Shown: positions 1 to 9,838, counted from the stretch's first letter. The stretch: DNA of 64,000 nt from Verrucomicrobiales bacterium (GCA_016793885.1 JAEUHE010000133.1:1-64000); one strand, 5' to 3'. Made by a program: numbers and translations. The notes: a model not told the origin generated them from the letters alone.

Positions 1-19
1 GTTGTGAGAAAACAACGAC

Positions 20-122
20 TAACCCAGGGTAGGCGCTCCTGCGTCGCGCCAACCCTGGGCTTTGAGGCGGAATCCCTTTGGGATTCTAACATTTGGTCGA
101 AGAACTTGTGGGTAATGCTTAG
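20..122. repeat. End of a dispersed structured intergenic element
   Basis: Non-coding. An 8-bp inverted repeat (CCCAGGGT at 23-30, ACCCTGGG at 52-59) encloses a smaller GGCGC/GCGCC stem. It is followed by a second perfect hairpin, GAATCCC-TTT-GGGATTC (70-86). The stretch ends in AACTTGTGGGTAATGCTTA (103-121), which recurs exactly at 34976-34994 and inverted at 34511-34529. It therefore looks like one end of the element seen whole near 34.5-35.0 kb. The other end would lie outside the window. Confidence 0.7.
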
Positions 123-226
123 GTCGTGCCACCGCGGTCCAGAGGGGAATCGTGCTTCTCGGACGTTGCGATCGGGCTGAGAAACGACAGTTGTCATCCA
201 CGCTCGCTGCCCCTACTGTCTTGAAC

Positions 227-1216
227 ATGTCAAATCGACTGGCTTACGGATGGGCCTGTTGCCTGTGTGCGATCCATGCTTCGGCCTGGGATGTCGTTCA
301 GCTTAAAGAAGGTGCCTCGGTTACGGGGAAGCTGCTAAACGAGAAGCCAGACTATGTGGTGGTTGATGTCGGCTTTACGGCACTCACCATCCCCCGCACG
401 CACATCACGAAGATCACCCCCGATGCTGACGCCAAGGGATCGGGCGCTCCGGCCCCGGTCGCCATCGAATCGGTGGGCCAGACTTACTTCACCGCCAAGG
501 TTCCGCCGCCCGAGCGCGCGGTTCGGGAATGGTCCAAAGAACTGGGTGAATCAGTGGTGCAGGTGCGCACTCCGGGGGGGCTGGGCTCAGGCTTTATTCT
601 CAATGAGGACGGTTATCTCATTACGAACTTTCACGTGATTGAAGGAGAAACCCAGATTTCGGTGGAGGTTTATCATCAGGACGCCGGCGGTCCTCTGGAG
701 CGACGGCCCTACAAGAAGGTCAAGATTATCGCGCTCAACAAGTTCCACGACCTCGCTCTGCTGCGAATTGAGGATGATGCTTCCCCCAAGCCCAAGTTCA
801 AACCGATCCTGATCGGCAGCTCGGATGCTTTGGGACAGGGAGAACGGGTGTTTGCCATCGGGAGTCCGTTGGGACTCGAACGAACGGTGACTGAAGGGAT
901 TGTGAGTGTGAAAGCACGTGAGATGCAGGGTGAGCTCTTTCTGCAAACCACCACCCAGATCAACCCCGGTAACAGTGGCGGCCCGCTGTTTAACCTGCGA
1001 GGCGAGGTCGTAGGAGTCACCAACATGAAGATCTCGGTGGGGGAGGGTCTGGCCTTCGCGATCCCGTCCGAGCGGCTCAAGTATTTTTTGGATCACCGGG
1101 ATGCCTTTTCCTACGACAACGACAATCCCAGCAATCCCTTTCGCTATCTCGAACCCCCTCGACATCCCCAGACCTCCGGCAAAACCCCTGCAACAAAGAA
1201 GGATAAAGGGGGTTGA
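227..1216 (+). CDS. Secreted trypsin-like serine protease (HtrA-type, no PDZ)
   Basis: Predicted exported S1C-type serine protease of 329 residues. The ATG at 227 is preferred over an upstream in-frame ATG at 152 because it begins directly with a signal peptide ending near ASA-WD. Residues about 20-65 form a small beta-type module seen ahead of proteases in related bacteria. The catalytic triad is readable: His136 in TNFHVIEG, Asp175 in HDLALL and Ser250 in GNSGGPLF. DegP-family proteases normally carry one or two PDZ domains, but this protein stops about 80 residues after the serine with a charged, Lys-rich tail, so a PDZ is absent. It is followed 66 bp later by another exported protein. Protein quality control or processing in the envelope is the likely role; the substrate is unknown. 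Confidence 0.88.
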   Translation: MSNRLAYGWACCLCAIHASAWDVVQLKEGASVTGKLLNEKPDYVVVDVGFTALTIPRTHITKITPDADAKGSGAPAPVAIESVGQTYFTAKVPPPERAVREWSKELGESVVQVRTPGGLGSGFILNEDGYLITNFHVIEGETQISVEVYHQDAGGPLERRPYKKVKIIALNKFHDLALLRIEDDASPKPKFKPILIGSSDALGQGERVFAIGSPLGLERTVTEGIVSVKAREMQGELFLQTTTQINPGNSGGPLFNLRGEVVGVTNMKISVGEGLAFAIPSERLKYFLDHRDAFSYDNDNPSNPFRYLEPPRHPQTSGKTPATKKDKGG

Positions 1217-1282
1217 TCCAGTGTCGATAGACTCCATGAACAGATCGCTCATGCGCTCAACTCAACTCAGGTGACCGTCACT

Positions 1283-3253
1283 ATGCCTTGCACTTTTATT
1301 GGCCGTCTTACGGCGTCGCTTCCGCTCACCCTGGCCTTTGGCCTCGTCGCGTTCGGCCCGGTCCGGCTGGCTTCGGCGGCGGCACCTCCTCCGGATAAAC
1401 TGCTTCCCGCTTCGACCTTGGCCGTGCTCTCGGTTCCCGATTACGTCAAGTTCAACGCGGCCTCCACCAACGACCCCGTGTGGCGGTTTCTGCAGGATCC
1501 CGCCATGAAGCCCATGGTCGACAAGCTGTCTGCCAAGTGGAAGAGCGATGTGGTGGTCAAACTCGAGCAGCAGTTCGGCATCAAGTTTGCCGACTACGCC
1601 GAATTGGCCCAGGGCCAGATGACCCTGGCTTTCATGAGTCAGGCGGCGGACGCCAAGGACGGATCCTTGCAGCCATTCGTGTTCATCATGGACTCCGATT
1701 CCAAGGCCGAGCTGCTCAAGAAGTCCTTGGCTGACCTGCGGAAGAAGTGGGTGGATGCTGGAAAGAAGCTCAAGACCGAGACCATCCGCGGGGTGGAGTT
1801 CACCGCCTTGATGTTCACGCCGGCCGAGTTGGATAAGGCGTTGCAGGACGTATTTCCCAAGCCCCAGGGTCAGGACCAGGAGGAAGACAAGGATCTGGCC
1901 AAAGAGAAGCAAGAGGACAAGGAGGCCGACGAGAAGGAATCCGGCAAGACAGCGGTGGCGGGCTATGAGTGGTATGTGGGCCAGAGCGAGTCCTTGCTAT
2001 TGCTGGGCAACATCCCCGCACACCTGGAGAAGGTGCTGTCATTGCAAGCCGGTGCCTCCAGCTCCACGCTAGCCGAAGTTCCCAGCTTTGCTTCGCATCG
2101 GGGTGCCCTGTTCGGCGACTCCAGCCTTTATGTGTGGGCCAACCTGCAGGAAGTTGTCGGGATGGTCAGGAAAGCGTTGGAACCCGACGCCGGAGCGCGT
2201 CGTCGCAACGTCGATTCCGGTCCTTCATCCGCTCAGATTCTCGATGGATCCGGACTGGCGGGCCTGCGCTCGCTGGCGTTTAGCTTGCGTCCCTCCGCTG
2301 AGGGCAGCCTCCACGACTTGCGAATCGAGGTTCCCGAAAGCGAGCGGGTCGGACTGCTCAAGATTCTGGGATTTGAAGCCAAGGATGCCAGCCCACCGCC
2401 CTTTGTTCCGCAGGACGTGCTGTCGTTCAGCCGCACCCGCATCGATTGGCTTAAAGGATTCGAGACCTTGGAAGCCACGGTGGTGAAGCTGTTCCCTCAG
2501 AGCGCCAGCTTCATCAAGTTGATCATGGAGACCACGGGTAAAGAGAAAGATCCAAACTTTGATCTGCGCAAGAACCTGATTGGGAACCTCGGAGACGATT
2601 ACATTTCCTACAGCAAGGCTCCGGCTGAGAAGACGCTGGCTGGTCTTGCTTCCGGCCCGTCGATCCACCTGATCGGCGCACGCAATGCCGACCAGCTGAT
2701 GGCGGCTTTGAAAACTTTGACTGCATTCATGCCTGCCCAGGCTGGCAAACGGGAGCGGGAGTTCCTGGGGCGCCAGGTCTTCAGTCTGAACGTTTCGGGA
2801 AGCAAGCAGAGCCTGAGCTTCGTGAGCAGCGGCGGGTATCTGGTCATTGCCAACGAGGATGGGATCCTGGAGGAGTACTTGCGCAGCAGCGAGCAGAAGT
2901 CCAAGCCGCTGAGTGCCGCCCCTGGATTGACAGAGGACGCGCAGAAAGTGCGTGGCACCAGCACCGGGTCTTTTGGCTACGCCAACCTCAAGGAGTCAGC
3001 GCGGCTCCAGTTTGAGGTCTTTAAAAAGGAGTCGGGCACGCTGGCGAATCTTCTCGCCGGAGCACCGCTGGCCAGTCGCTTGGGGCTGGATGAGGACAGC
3101 TCCGCGTTAAAGTCCTGGGTGGACTTTTCGTTGCTTCCGCCGTTTGACAAAGTGGCTCAGTATTTCCATCACTCGGTGTACACCTGGGCCTTTACTCCCG
3201 CCGGAATCGAACTTCGATCGTTCACCCCGGTTCCTCCCGAGCTGAAGAAGTAA
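1283..3253 (+). CDS. Large secreted protein, DUF3352-like
   Basis: Exported protein of about 656 residues. ATG 1283 starts a clear signal peptide (MPCTFIGRL to ASA-AAPPP); a GTG four codons upstream is possible. The mature protein begins with the pattern LLPASTLAVLSVPD, typical of the DUF3352-like family, in which a repeated alpha/beta unit is built around phrases such as 'FMSQAA' and 'YLVIANEDG'. A very acidic/Lys-rich linker (DQEEDKDLAKEKQEDKE) lies near residues 198-220. No catalytic motif is visible. It could share a transcript with the protease upstream. The function of the family is unknown; assignment to DUF3352 is by resemblance only. Confidence 0.7.
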   Translation: MPCTFIGRLTASLPLTLAFGLVAFGPVRLASAAAPPPDKLLPASTLAVLSVPDYVKFNAASTNDPVWRFLQDPAMKPMVDKLSAKWKSDVVVKLEQQFGIKFADYAELAQGQMTLAFMSQAADAKDGSLQPFVFIMDSDSKAELLKKSLADLRKKWVDAGKKLKTETIRGVEFTALMFTPAELDKALQDVFPKPQGQDQEEDKDLAKEKQEDKEADEKESGKTAVAGYEWYVGQSESLLLLGNIPAHLEKVLSLQAGASSSTLAEVPSFASHRGALFGDSSLYVWANLQEVVGMVRKALEPDAGARRRNVDSGPSSAQILDGSGLAGLRSLAFSLRPSAEGSLHDLRIEVPESERVGLLKILGFEAKDASPPPFVPQDVLSFSRTRIDWLKGFETLEATVVKLFPQSASFIKLIMETTGKEKDPNFDLRKNLIGNLGDDYISYSKAPAEKTLAGLASGPSIHLIGARNADQLMAALKTLTAFMPAQAGKREREFLGRQVFSLNVSGSKQSLSFVSSGGYLVIANEDGILEEYLRSSEQKSKPLSAAPGLTEDAQKVRGTSTGSFGYANLKESARLQFEVFKKESGTLANLLAGAPLASRLGLDEDSSALKSWVDFSLLPPFDKVAQYFHHSVYTWAFTPAGIELRSFTPVPPELKK

Positions 3254-3260
3254 CTGGCAT

Positions 3261-3287
3261 CCGGCGGGGCTCATGACTGCCCGCCGG
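3261..3287. terminator. Hairpin between convergent genes
   Basis: Perfect 8-bp stem CCGGCGGG (3261-3268) and CCCGCCGG (3280-3287) with an 11-nt loop. It sits in the 51-bp gap between two convergent genes, so it could end transcription from both sides. There is no T-run on either flank, so intrinsic termination would be weak. Confidence 0.5.
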
Positions 3288-3304
3288 GTCGGACCTGGAA
3301 GGGA

Positions 3305-4744
3305 TCACGCTTCGCTCGGAGCGGTCTCGTCCATAAGCGCCACGTGGTGGCGGTACCAGTCACTGGTAAAGCGGCATTCCGGATCGAAGTGCCGCTTGCG
3401 TTCCAAGAAGAGTTTGAACTGCGGATAGGCGCGAAGGACCTGCTCGCGGGTGGCGTATCTATGGTAGGTGAGGAAGTAACTCCCGCCGAGTTTCAAAGCC
3501 GCGTCGATCAACGAGCGGAAGGCATCGGCGGTTCGAGCCTTGCCCTCCGGAGTATGAGGTGTTCGCAGGTTAAAAATGACGCACGCATAGTCGGCTTTGG
3601 CCCACGTTAGGAAGCTCGACTCGTCCCGCAGAATGGCGCGGATGGTTCCATAGATCACCTCAACGCCTCGCGACTTGAGTACCTGAGCGGCCTCGGCCAT
3701 GAACGTGGCGATCTGATCGCGAGGCACATAGTGCTCGCCGATCACCAGTGTCTCCTTCGGCCCAGGAGGCCCGTCTGCCGCTCGTAGACTCTCCAGGAAC
3801 TCGGCATAGCTTGGGATGTAAGTTCCCAGTTGCATGGTGTCCGACCAGTAGGTGGAGCCATGGGTACTCAGATAGTGCTGAGAATAGAGTCGGAAAGCCT
3901 GGGCTTTGTCCTCATGGGCTAGCTTGAGCAACTGTAACCATGCTTCCGGCTGTAAGTCGGCGCTGTCCGCCCCCACTGGATCGAGATCTGGACTGGCGAT
4001 TGGCTCGTAACACGCGAACACGCCGCGATGTAGGAAACTGGCATCGTGGGGATCGATGACGAACTGGAAATCGCCATAGAGGCAACCCTCTCTCACGCGT
4101 CGGTAGACCGCGTTCATGGCATCGGCCAGATCGAGAATGTCCACGACTCGACGCACCCGTCGTCGCGGCGCGAGCCTCAGGGTGGCGGCGTAGATCAAAC
4201 CGAACAGGCCATATCCTCCAATCACGAGCGAAAACAACTCGGCATTCTGGCTTCGGCTGCAGACCACCAGATCGCCATGGGCGTCGACCAGCGTCAGGTC
4301 TTCGATATCAGCTCCCAGCGGCTGCATTAACAAACCGCGTCCATGGGCGTTAGCCGAGATAGATCCACCCAGCGTCACCTCATCCACTCCCGTTTGCTTC
4401 TGGCGTATGGCCCATCTGTGGCCATCAGGCGCCACCATTTCGTGAGCGGCGGAGATGATCCTGGGCCAGTCAGCACCCGCCTCGATTTGCAACAAGCCGC
4501 GCTGGACATCCGTTTGCAAGACGCGGTTCAAACCTCTCGTGTCCACGTGCAGTTGGTGGGTGGCGAATTGCTGTCCTCCCATGGCGTGCCGGGCACCGCC
4601 AATGGACAGCGACATGCCGCGACGTTTGGCCTGCCTGACCGCCTCGCGCAAGTCCGACAAGTTGGTGGGCCGTTCGACCTGCGCCACCCGCGTCGGGTTG
4701 AGCTGTGAATGGACGTCGTTTAAAAGCATCGCATCTGGCGTCAT
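3305..4744 (-). CDS. FAD-binding oxidase (PCMH/VAO type)
   Basis: Predicted flavoprotein of 479 residues in the FAD-linked oxidase (GlcD/VAO) superfamily. The N-terminal PCMH-type FAD domain spans about residues 20-200, with RPTNLSDLREAVRQAK, LSIGGARHAMGGQQ and VTLGGSISANAHGRG, the glycine-rich stretch that contacts the FAD pyrophosphate. The C-terminal half is a substrate cap with several conserved His/Tyr positions (GEHYVPRDQ, YFLTYHRYA). No signal peptide is seen, so it is probably cytoplasmic. The family oxidises hydroxy acids, sugar lactones or alcohols; the substrate cannot be read from sequence. The gene faces its left neighbour and stands alone, with a 456-bp non-coding region upstream. 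Confidence 0.85.
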   Translation of the reverse strand: MTPDAMLLNDVHSQLNPTRVAQVERPTNLSDLREAVRQAKRRGMSLSIGGARHAMGGQQFATHQLHVDTRGLNRVLQTDVQRGLLQIEAGADWPRIISAAHEMVAPDGHRWAIRQKQTGVDEVTLGGSISANAHGRGLLMQPLGADIEDLTLVDAHGDLVVCSRSQNAELFSLVIGGYGLFGLIYAATLRLAPRRRVRRVVDILDLADAMNAVYRRVREGCLYGDFQFVIDPHDASFLHRGVFACYEPIASPDLDPVGADSADLQPEAWLQLLKLAHEDKAQAFRLYSQHYLSTHGSTYWSDTMQLGTYIPSYAEFLESLRAADGPPGPKETLVIGEHYVPRDQIATFMAEAAQVLKSRGVEVIYGTIRAILRDESSFLTWAKADYACVIFNLRTPHTPEGKARTADAFRSLIDAALKLGGSYFLTYHRYATREQVLRAYPQFKLFLERKRHFDPECRFTSDWYRHHVALMDETAPSEA

Positions 4745-5200
4745 GACATGTGCGTCAAAAGGGAGAATTCACCACAACCCCCACTCTCGGTTTCGCACAC
4801 CTGAGCAAAACCATATCCGACCGGCCGTAGCGGAACAAGCCAAACGGATCGCGGTCCCGTTGGCGACCGAAAGGGTTTGCTCGGGTGTGAAGGCGAACGG
4901 TGGCATGCCACGCGCGGTCCGCACGGCGGGGTAGGGCGAAACTCTGTTGAGCCCATAAATGCCTCAGGCTTTCCTACACAAGAAACGCTGCCCCGACGCG
5001 GGCCTTTCGATCTGGATCATTTTTCAGCGCTCCTCGCCGCGGCTCCTTCCATCCTTTCACCACCCTAGCGTTCATGGGCTCGACGGAGTCTCTCCCTACC
5101 CTTGTAGCCCGCCCAGGTTTAAGTTGAATCACCTCCGTCTGAACCAGGGGGGTACGGGGTGGACACGGTGGGGTGGATACGCTAGACCTTAGGGGAGATC
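4745..5200. other. Intergenic region, no gene seen
   Basis: Divergent intergenic region between the FAD oxidase and the PSD1 cytochrome gene. It holds a degenerate copy of a dispersed repeat (around 4880-4935, related to the GTGCCACCGCGGTCC phrase at 127-141). It also holds a weak imperfect inverted pair (about 4946-4960 and 5070-5084). The last ten bases, AGGGGAGATC, give a strong ribosome binding site for the gene starting at 5201. Small open frames here show no protein-like features. Confidence 0.5.
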
Positions 5201-8200
5201 ATGCATCGACGTTTCTATTCCATCGACGTAGGGGCAGTGGCTGGCCTCCTTCTCGGAAGTCTGGCCGTCACAGCCCATGCCGCGTCCGGGCCGCTGGACT
5301 TCAATCGCGATGTAGGTCCGATTCTGTCTGACCGGTGCTATGCCTGTCACGGGCCTGACTCCCAGAAGCGGGAGGCAGGATTGCGGTTGGATACCTTCGA
5401 AGGGGCGACGGCGCCACTGAAGAGCGGTGTGCGGGCGATCGTTCCTGGAAATACTAACGCCAGTGCGCTCGTTTCGCGCATTCATACAACGGATCCGGAC
5501 GACCAGATGCCTCCCTCCAAGCTCAATCGTCCGCTGACGACCGGCGAGAAGGAGACGCTCGTGCGTTGGATTGTGGAGGGAGCGCCCTATTCCAAGCACT
5601 GGGCATTCCGAGCGGCGGAGCGGCATGCGGTTCCTCAGGTCAAAAACCAGGACTGGCCTAAGAATGGGATCGATCGTTTCGTGCTGGCCAAGCTGGAGGC
5701 TCTGAATCTATCCCCCAACCCGGAAGCTGAACGGGGTGCCTTGCTGCGTCGGGCGTCGTTCGCCCTCACCGGACTCCCCCCTTCGGCCGAGCAACTGGCG
5801 GCCTTTGCTGCGGATCGATCCGATCAAGCGTGGGAAAAGCAAGTGGATGCCCTTTTGGCCTCGCCCCGCTACGGAGAGCGCATGGCTTCCGATTGGTTGG
5901 ACGTGGCGCGCTTCGCCGACACCATGGGTTATCAGGGAGATCCCAACGGTTTTGTGTGGCCGTGGCGGGATTGGGTCATCCGGGCTTTCAACGACAACCT
6001 GCCCTATGATCAATTCCTAACCTGGCAAATCGCGGGCGATTTGCTCCCGGATGCCACCCAGGACCAGCAGTTGGCCACCATGTTCAATCGGCTCCATCGC
6101 CAAACCAACGAGGGCGGTTCCATCGAACAAGAGTTTCGCCAGGAGTATATCTCGGATCGGGTTCACACGGCGGGAACCGCCTTTCTCGGGCTGACCCTCG
6201 AATGTTCCAAGTGTCATGATCATAAATATGACCCGCTGCCCCAGGCCGATTACTACAGCCTGTGTGCGATGTTCGGACAGATCGATGAGTGCGGTCTGTA
6301 TCCGTATGGGATCAACACCACGGCCGCCGAGCCTTCCATGCGCCTTTTGGAACCGGGACAAGCGGCGGAGGCCAAGAAGCGTGAAGCGGCCCTGAAGGCG
6401 GCGAGGGCCAAGGCTGCGGCCATCCGTACGGAGCGTGCGGAGGCCTTTGCGGCCTGGCTGACTTCGGCCGCGGAGCTAAGCTTGCCCGCCCCTTCGGATC
6501 ACTTTCCCCTCGATGCCATCGTCGAGGGAAAACTGACCAATGTGGTGGCGGGTGCTGCTTCCGCCACGATGTCGGCCGGGGTTTTGGCACCCGTGCCGGG
6601 TGTCGTCCAAGGTGCCATGAAGTTCGATGGCGATACGGTGTTGCAGTTGAACGGGGTCAAAGGCATCACCCGTCACGATTCGCTGAGCATATCAGTCCGG
6701 CTCTTCTGCCCGGAAAAGAAGGACCGTGCGGTGTTGCTGCATACGGGGCCAGCCATGTATGCGTGCGCCTCGGATGCCTCCGGATTCGAGCTGCTGCTCG
6801 AGAACGGCAAGCTCCGGTGGAGTTGCATCCACCTCTGGCCTGGCTGCGCGGCTTCGGTGGAGATGACCGACGATTTTCCGATCCAGCAATGGGTGGATGT
6901 CACGGTCACGTATGATGGCACTTCACGGGCCGCCGGCCTTAAGATCTATCGCGATGGGAAAGCGGCGTCGACCGTGGTTTTGCACGACCACTTGGACAAG
7001 AGCATCTTTACGGAGATGATGCGAGTGGGAGCCCGGCCGCGGGATGATCGCGGGTTCGCGGGCGGACTCATGGACGAGATCAGGATCTTCCGTCAGCCGC
7101 TTTCAGCGCTGGAGGTAGCTCATCTACACGCCCCGGCTTTTGCGGAAACCTTGGCGCAAGCCAGGACGGGTGATCGGGTCGCGCAGGCGCTGCTGCGCGA
7201 GCACTTCTTGAATCGCGTCGATGAACCCTGCGCCGCGGCGCGACGACAGGTCAGCGCGGCCCTCAAGCATTTGGAGGATGAGTATCTGCATCGCATGCCG
7301 CTGATCATGACGATGAAGGAGTCGCCGAATCCGAAGCAGTTCCACGTTCTACAACGGGGCGACTATGCGTCGCCCGACTTGAAGCGGCCGGTGTTGGCGG
7401 CGGCTCCGTCGGACATCATGCCGTTCCGGGCCGAGGGTGGACGGAACCGGTTGGGGCTGGCGCGGTGGATGACCGACCCGAAAAATCCATTGGTAGCGCG
7501 AGTGGCGGTTAATCGCCTGTGGATGCAGTGCTTTGGGACGGGCATTGTGTTGACACAGGAGAACTTTGGGACGCAGGGCGATCCGCCGTCGCATCCCGAG
7601 TTGCTGGATAGCTTGGCCTACGAGTTCAGCCACACCGGTTGGGATACGAAGCGGCTTCTGAAGCAAATCATGATGAGCGCCACGTTTCGTCAGTCGTCCG
7701 CGTCTACGCCGGAGAAAAAAGAGCGAGATCCCGGCAATCGGTTTCTGTCGCGAGGTCCCTCTTATCGGTTGTCGGGGGAGGCGATTCGGGATCAGGCGCT
7801 GTTCGCCTCGGGATTGCTGGTCGATCGGATGGGCGGGCCCAGTGCCAAGCCCTGGCAGCCACCGGGCCTCTGGTCAGAGGCCGGGGCCTCTGGTGGAGAC
7901 TACACGCCGGATACTGGCGCCGGGCTTTATCGTCGGAGTCTCTACACGTTCCGAAAGCGAACCGCCCCGCCACCGAGCATGACCACCCTGGACGGTGGCA
8001 GTCGCGAGACTTGCCAGCCGCGTCGGCTGACGACCAACACCCCCTTGCAGCCTTTGCTGTTTCTCAATGACAAGGCCTATTTCGAGTGCGCTCGCGAGCT
8101 GGCCCGTCGGGTCAGGCGCGAACAACCGGGCGGTCCGAAGCAGCAGTTGGAGCGAGCCTTCCTCCTGCTGACATCGCGGCCGCCGGCGGCCCCCGAGATG

Positions 8201-8359
8201 AAGTCCTTGCTAGCCCTGTATGAGCAACAATTAGCGACCTATGCCACGGATCTGCCGGGGGCGAAGGCGGTTTGCGGCCAGGAGGATCCGGGTTTTGCTT
8301 CGATGACCGTCGTCTGTTCCACCCTGCTCGTGAGCGATGCTGCTCTCACCAATCGATAG
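5201..8359 (+). CDS. PSD1-type cytochrome c protein with LamG insert
   Basis: Exported multidomain protein of 1052 residues (signal peptide to about residue 28). It follows the planctomycete/verrucomicrobial layout of an N-terminal c-type haem domain (CYACH, Cys46-Cys49-His50), then DUF1549/PSCyt2 with DWLDVARFAD and a second CxxCH (Cys335-Lys-Cys338-His339 in CSKCHDHKYDP). A concanavalin/LamG-like insert follows at about residues 430-640 (MKFDGDTVLQLNG, DEIRIFRQPLS). DUF1553 is at the C terminus (NPLVARVAVNRLW, THPELLDSLA-like HPELLDSLAYEF). It probably works in the periplasm in electron transfer or carbohydrate-linked redox chemistry. The gene six bases downstream encodes its usual DUF1501 partner. 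The AGGGGAG site five bases before ATG supports this start. Confidence 0.92.
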   Translation: MHRRFYSIDVGAVAGLLLGSLAVTAHAASGPLDFNRDVGPILSDRCYACHGPDSQKREAGLRLDTFEGATAPLKSGVRAIVPGNTNASALVSRIHTTDPDDQMPPSKLNRPLTTGEKETLVRWIVEGAPYSKHWAFRAAERHAVPQVKNQDWPKNGIDRFVLAKLEALNLSPNPEAERGALLRRASFALTGLPPSAEQLAAFAADRSDQAWEKQVDALLASPRYGERMASDWLDVARFADTMGYQGDPNGFVWPWRDWVIRAFNDNLPYDQFLTWQIAGDLLPDATQDQQLATMFNRLHRQTNEGGSIEQEFRQEYISDRVHTAGTAFLGLTLECSKCHDHKYDPLPQADYYSLCAMFGQIDECGLYPYGINTTAAEPSMRLLEPGQAAEAKKREAALKAARAKAAAIRTERAEAFAAWLTSAAELSLPAPSDHFPLDAIVEGKLTNVVAGAASATMSAGVLAPVPGVVQGAMKFDGDTVLQLNGVKGITRHDSLSISVRLFCPEKKDRAVLLHTGPAMYACASDASGFELLLENGKLRWSCIHLWPGCAASVEMTDDFPIQQWVDVTVTYDGTSRAAGLKIYRDGKAASTVVLHDHLDKSIFTEMMRVGARPRDDRGFAGGLMDEIRIFRQPLSALEVAHLHAPAFAETLAQARTGDRVAQALLREHFLNRVDEPCAAARRQVSAALKHLEDEYLHRMPLIMTMKESPNPKQFHVLQRGDYASPDLKRPVLAAAPSDIMPFRAEGGRNRLGLARWMTDPKNPLVARVAVNRLWMQCFGTGIVLTQENFGTQGDPPSHPELLDSLAYEFSHTGWDTKRLLKQIMMSATFRQSSASTPEKKERDPGNRFLSRGPSYRLSGEAIRDQALFASGLLVDRMGGPSAKPWQPPGLWSEAGASGGDYTPDTGAGLYRRSLYTFRKRTAPPPSMTTLDGGSRETCQPRRLTTNTPLQPLLFLNDKAYFECARELARRVRREQPGGPKQQLERAFLLLTSRPPAAPEMKSLLALYEQQLATYATDLPGAKAVCGQEDPGFASMTVVCSTLLVSDAALTNR

Positions 8360-8365
8360 TACATT

Positions 8366-9811
8366 ATGAGCACACCCTTCCTGCCTCCTGACTTCATGCT
8401 GCGACAGACCAGGCGCCACTTTTTCGCCCGGAGCGGCCTGGGTCTCGGCGCCCTGGCCATGGCGAAGCTCTCGGAGAATCGCGTGTTGGCCACCAGTCCC
8501 GGGGTGCTCAGCTCGCCACATGTCGCGCCGAAGGCCAAGCGGGTCATCTATCTTTTTCAATCGGGCGGCCCCTCGCATCTCGAAACCTTCGATTTCAAGC
8601 CGGTGTTACGAGCGGGGCACGGGAAGCCATTGCCCAAGGAAGTGATCGGCAATCAGCGGCTTTCGACCATGAGTGGGAATCAGAGTTTCCTGCCGATGGC
8701 TGGTTCGTTCACGGAATTCTCCCGGCATGGGCGTTCAGGCTTGGAGATCTCGGACTTGCTTCCGTACACCCAGCAGATTTCCGATGACATCTGTTTGATT
8801 CGCACCCTGCATACCGAGGCGATTAACCACGATCCGGCCATCACGTTCTTTTGTTCAGGCAGCCAGATCCCGGGACGTCCGTCCATGGGTGCTTGGGCTT
8901 CGTACGGACTGGGCAGTCTCAACGAGAACCTGCCCGCGTTCATCGTCTTGGTGTCCAAGAATGCCGTGCGCGACCAGCCGCTCTACTCGCGGCTCTGGGG
9001 CGCCGGCTTCCTGCCCAGCGAGCATCAAGGGGTGCAGTTCCGGGCCGGCAAGGAGCCCGTGCTGTATCTCACCAATCCGGAAGGCGTTTCCACCGACACA
9101 CGACGTCGCATGCTGGACACCCTCGGGCAGTTGAATGGGTATCAGGCGGGGCAGCAGCTGGATCCGGAGATCGAAGCGCGGGTGGCGCAGGCCGAGATGG
9201 CGTTTCGAATGCAGGTCAGCGTGCCGGAGGCGGCGGATTTTTCTCAGGAATCGGAGGCGACTTTCGCCATGTATGGTCCGGATAGCAAAACGCCCGGCAC
9301 CTATGCGGCGAACTGCTTGCTGGCCCGTCGGCTGATCGAGCGCGATGTGCGATTCGTGCAGTTGTTCCATCAGGGATGGGATCAGCATGGCGACGTGGTG
9401 GGCGGAATCACCAAGCAATGTCGGCAGACCGACCAAGCGTCCGCGGCGCTGGTGGTTGATCTGAAGCGACGCGGATTGCTGGACGACACCTTGGTTGTTT
9501 GGGGCGGGGAATTTGGGCGCACCGCGTACTGTCAGGGGAAAATGTCGGGGAATAACTATGGGCGCGACCATCATCCGCGCTGCTTCAGCATCTGGATGGC
9601 CGGCGGCGGGGTGAAGGGCGGCACCAGCTACGGGACCACCGATGATTACGGCTACAACATCGTCGAGAATCCCGTTCACGTGCACGATCTCCATGCGACA
9701 ATGATGCATCTGCTCGGCGTGGAGCATGAGAAGCTGACCTATAAGTATCAGGGCCGCTATTTCCGTCTGACGGATGTTCACGGGCACGTGGTGAAGCCGA
9801 TTTTGACTTGA
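8366..9811 (+). CDS. DUF1501 (alkaline-phosphatase-fold) exported protein
   Basis: DUF1501 protein of 481 residues. The N terminus has a twin-arginine signal (RQTRRHFFARSGLGLGALA), so export of a folded, possibly metal-bearing protein is likely. Family motifs are visible: YLFQSGGPSHLETFDFKP near the N terminus, HTEAINHDPA, VVWGGEFGRTAY, and GRDHHPRCFSIWMAGGGVKGG near the C terminus, corresponding to metal-site regions of the alkaline phosphatase/sulfatase fold. It lies six bases after the PSD1 cytochrome gene, a pairing that recurs in Planctomycetota and Verrucomicrobiota, where both are thought to act on sulfated or complex carbohydrates. That role is family inference. A second ATG (8396) just before the RR signal is an alternative start. 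Confidence 0.9.
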   Translation: MSTPFLPPDFMLRQTRRHFFARSGLGLGALAMAKLSENRVLATSPGVLSSPHVAPKAKRVIYLFQSGGPSHLETFDFKPVLRAGHGKPLPKEVIGNQRLSTMSGNQSFLPMAGSFTEFSRHGRSGLEISDLLPYTQQISDDICLIRTLHTEAINHDPAITFFCSGSQIPGRPSMGAWASYGLGSLNENLPAFIVLVSKNAVRDQPLYSRLWGAGFLPSEHQGVQFRAGKEPVLYLTNPEGVSTDTRRRMLDTLGQLNGYQAGQQLDPEIEARVAQAEMAFRMQVSVPEAADFSQESEATFAMYGPDSKTPGTYAANCLLARRLIERDVRFVQLFHQGWDQHGDVVGGITKQCRQTDQASAALVVDLKRRGLLDDTLVVWGGEFGRTAYCQGKMSGNNYGRDHHPRCFSIWMAGGGVKGGTSYGTTDDYGYNIVENPVHVHDLHATMMHLLGVEHEKLTYKYQGRYFRLTDVHGHVVKPILT

Positions 9812-9838
9812 GTGATGAGCTGGGGAGGGGACTTTTGG

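Noticed and set aside
587-1252. Open frame of 221 codons on the minus strand over the protease gene
   Set aside because: The plus strand encodes the complete catalytic triad; the antisense translation has no recognisable feature.
4741-4956. Small minus-strand open frame of 71 codons upstream of the FAD oxidase
   Set aside because: The translation is Pro/Arg/Ser-rich with no motif and overlaps a degenerate repeat; no convincing ribosome binding site.
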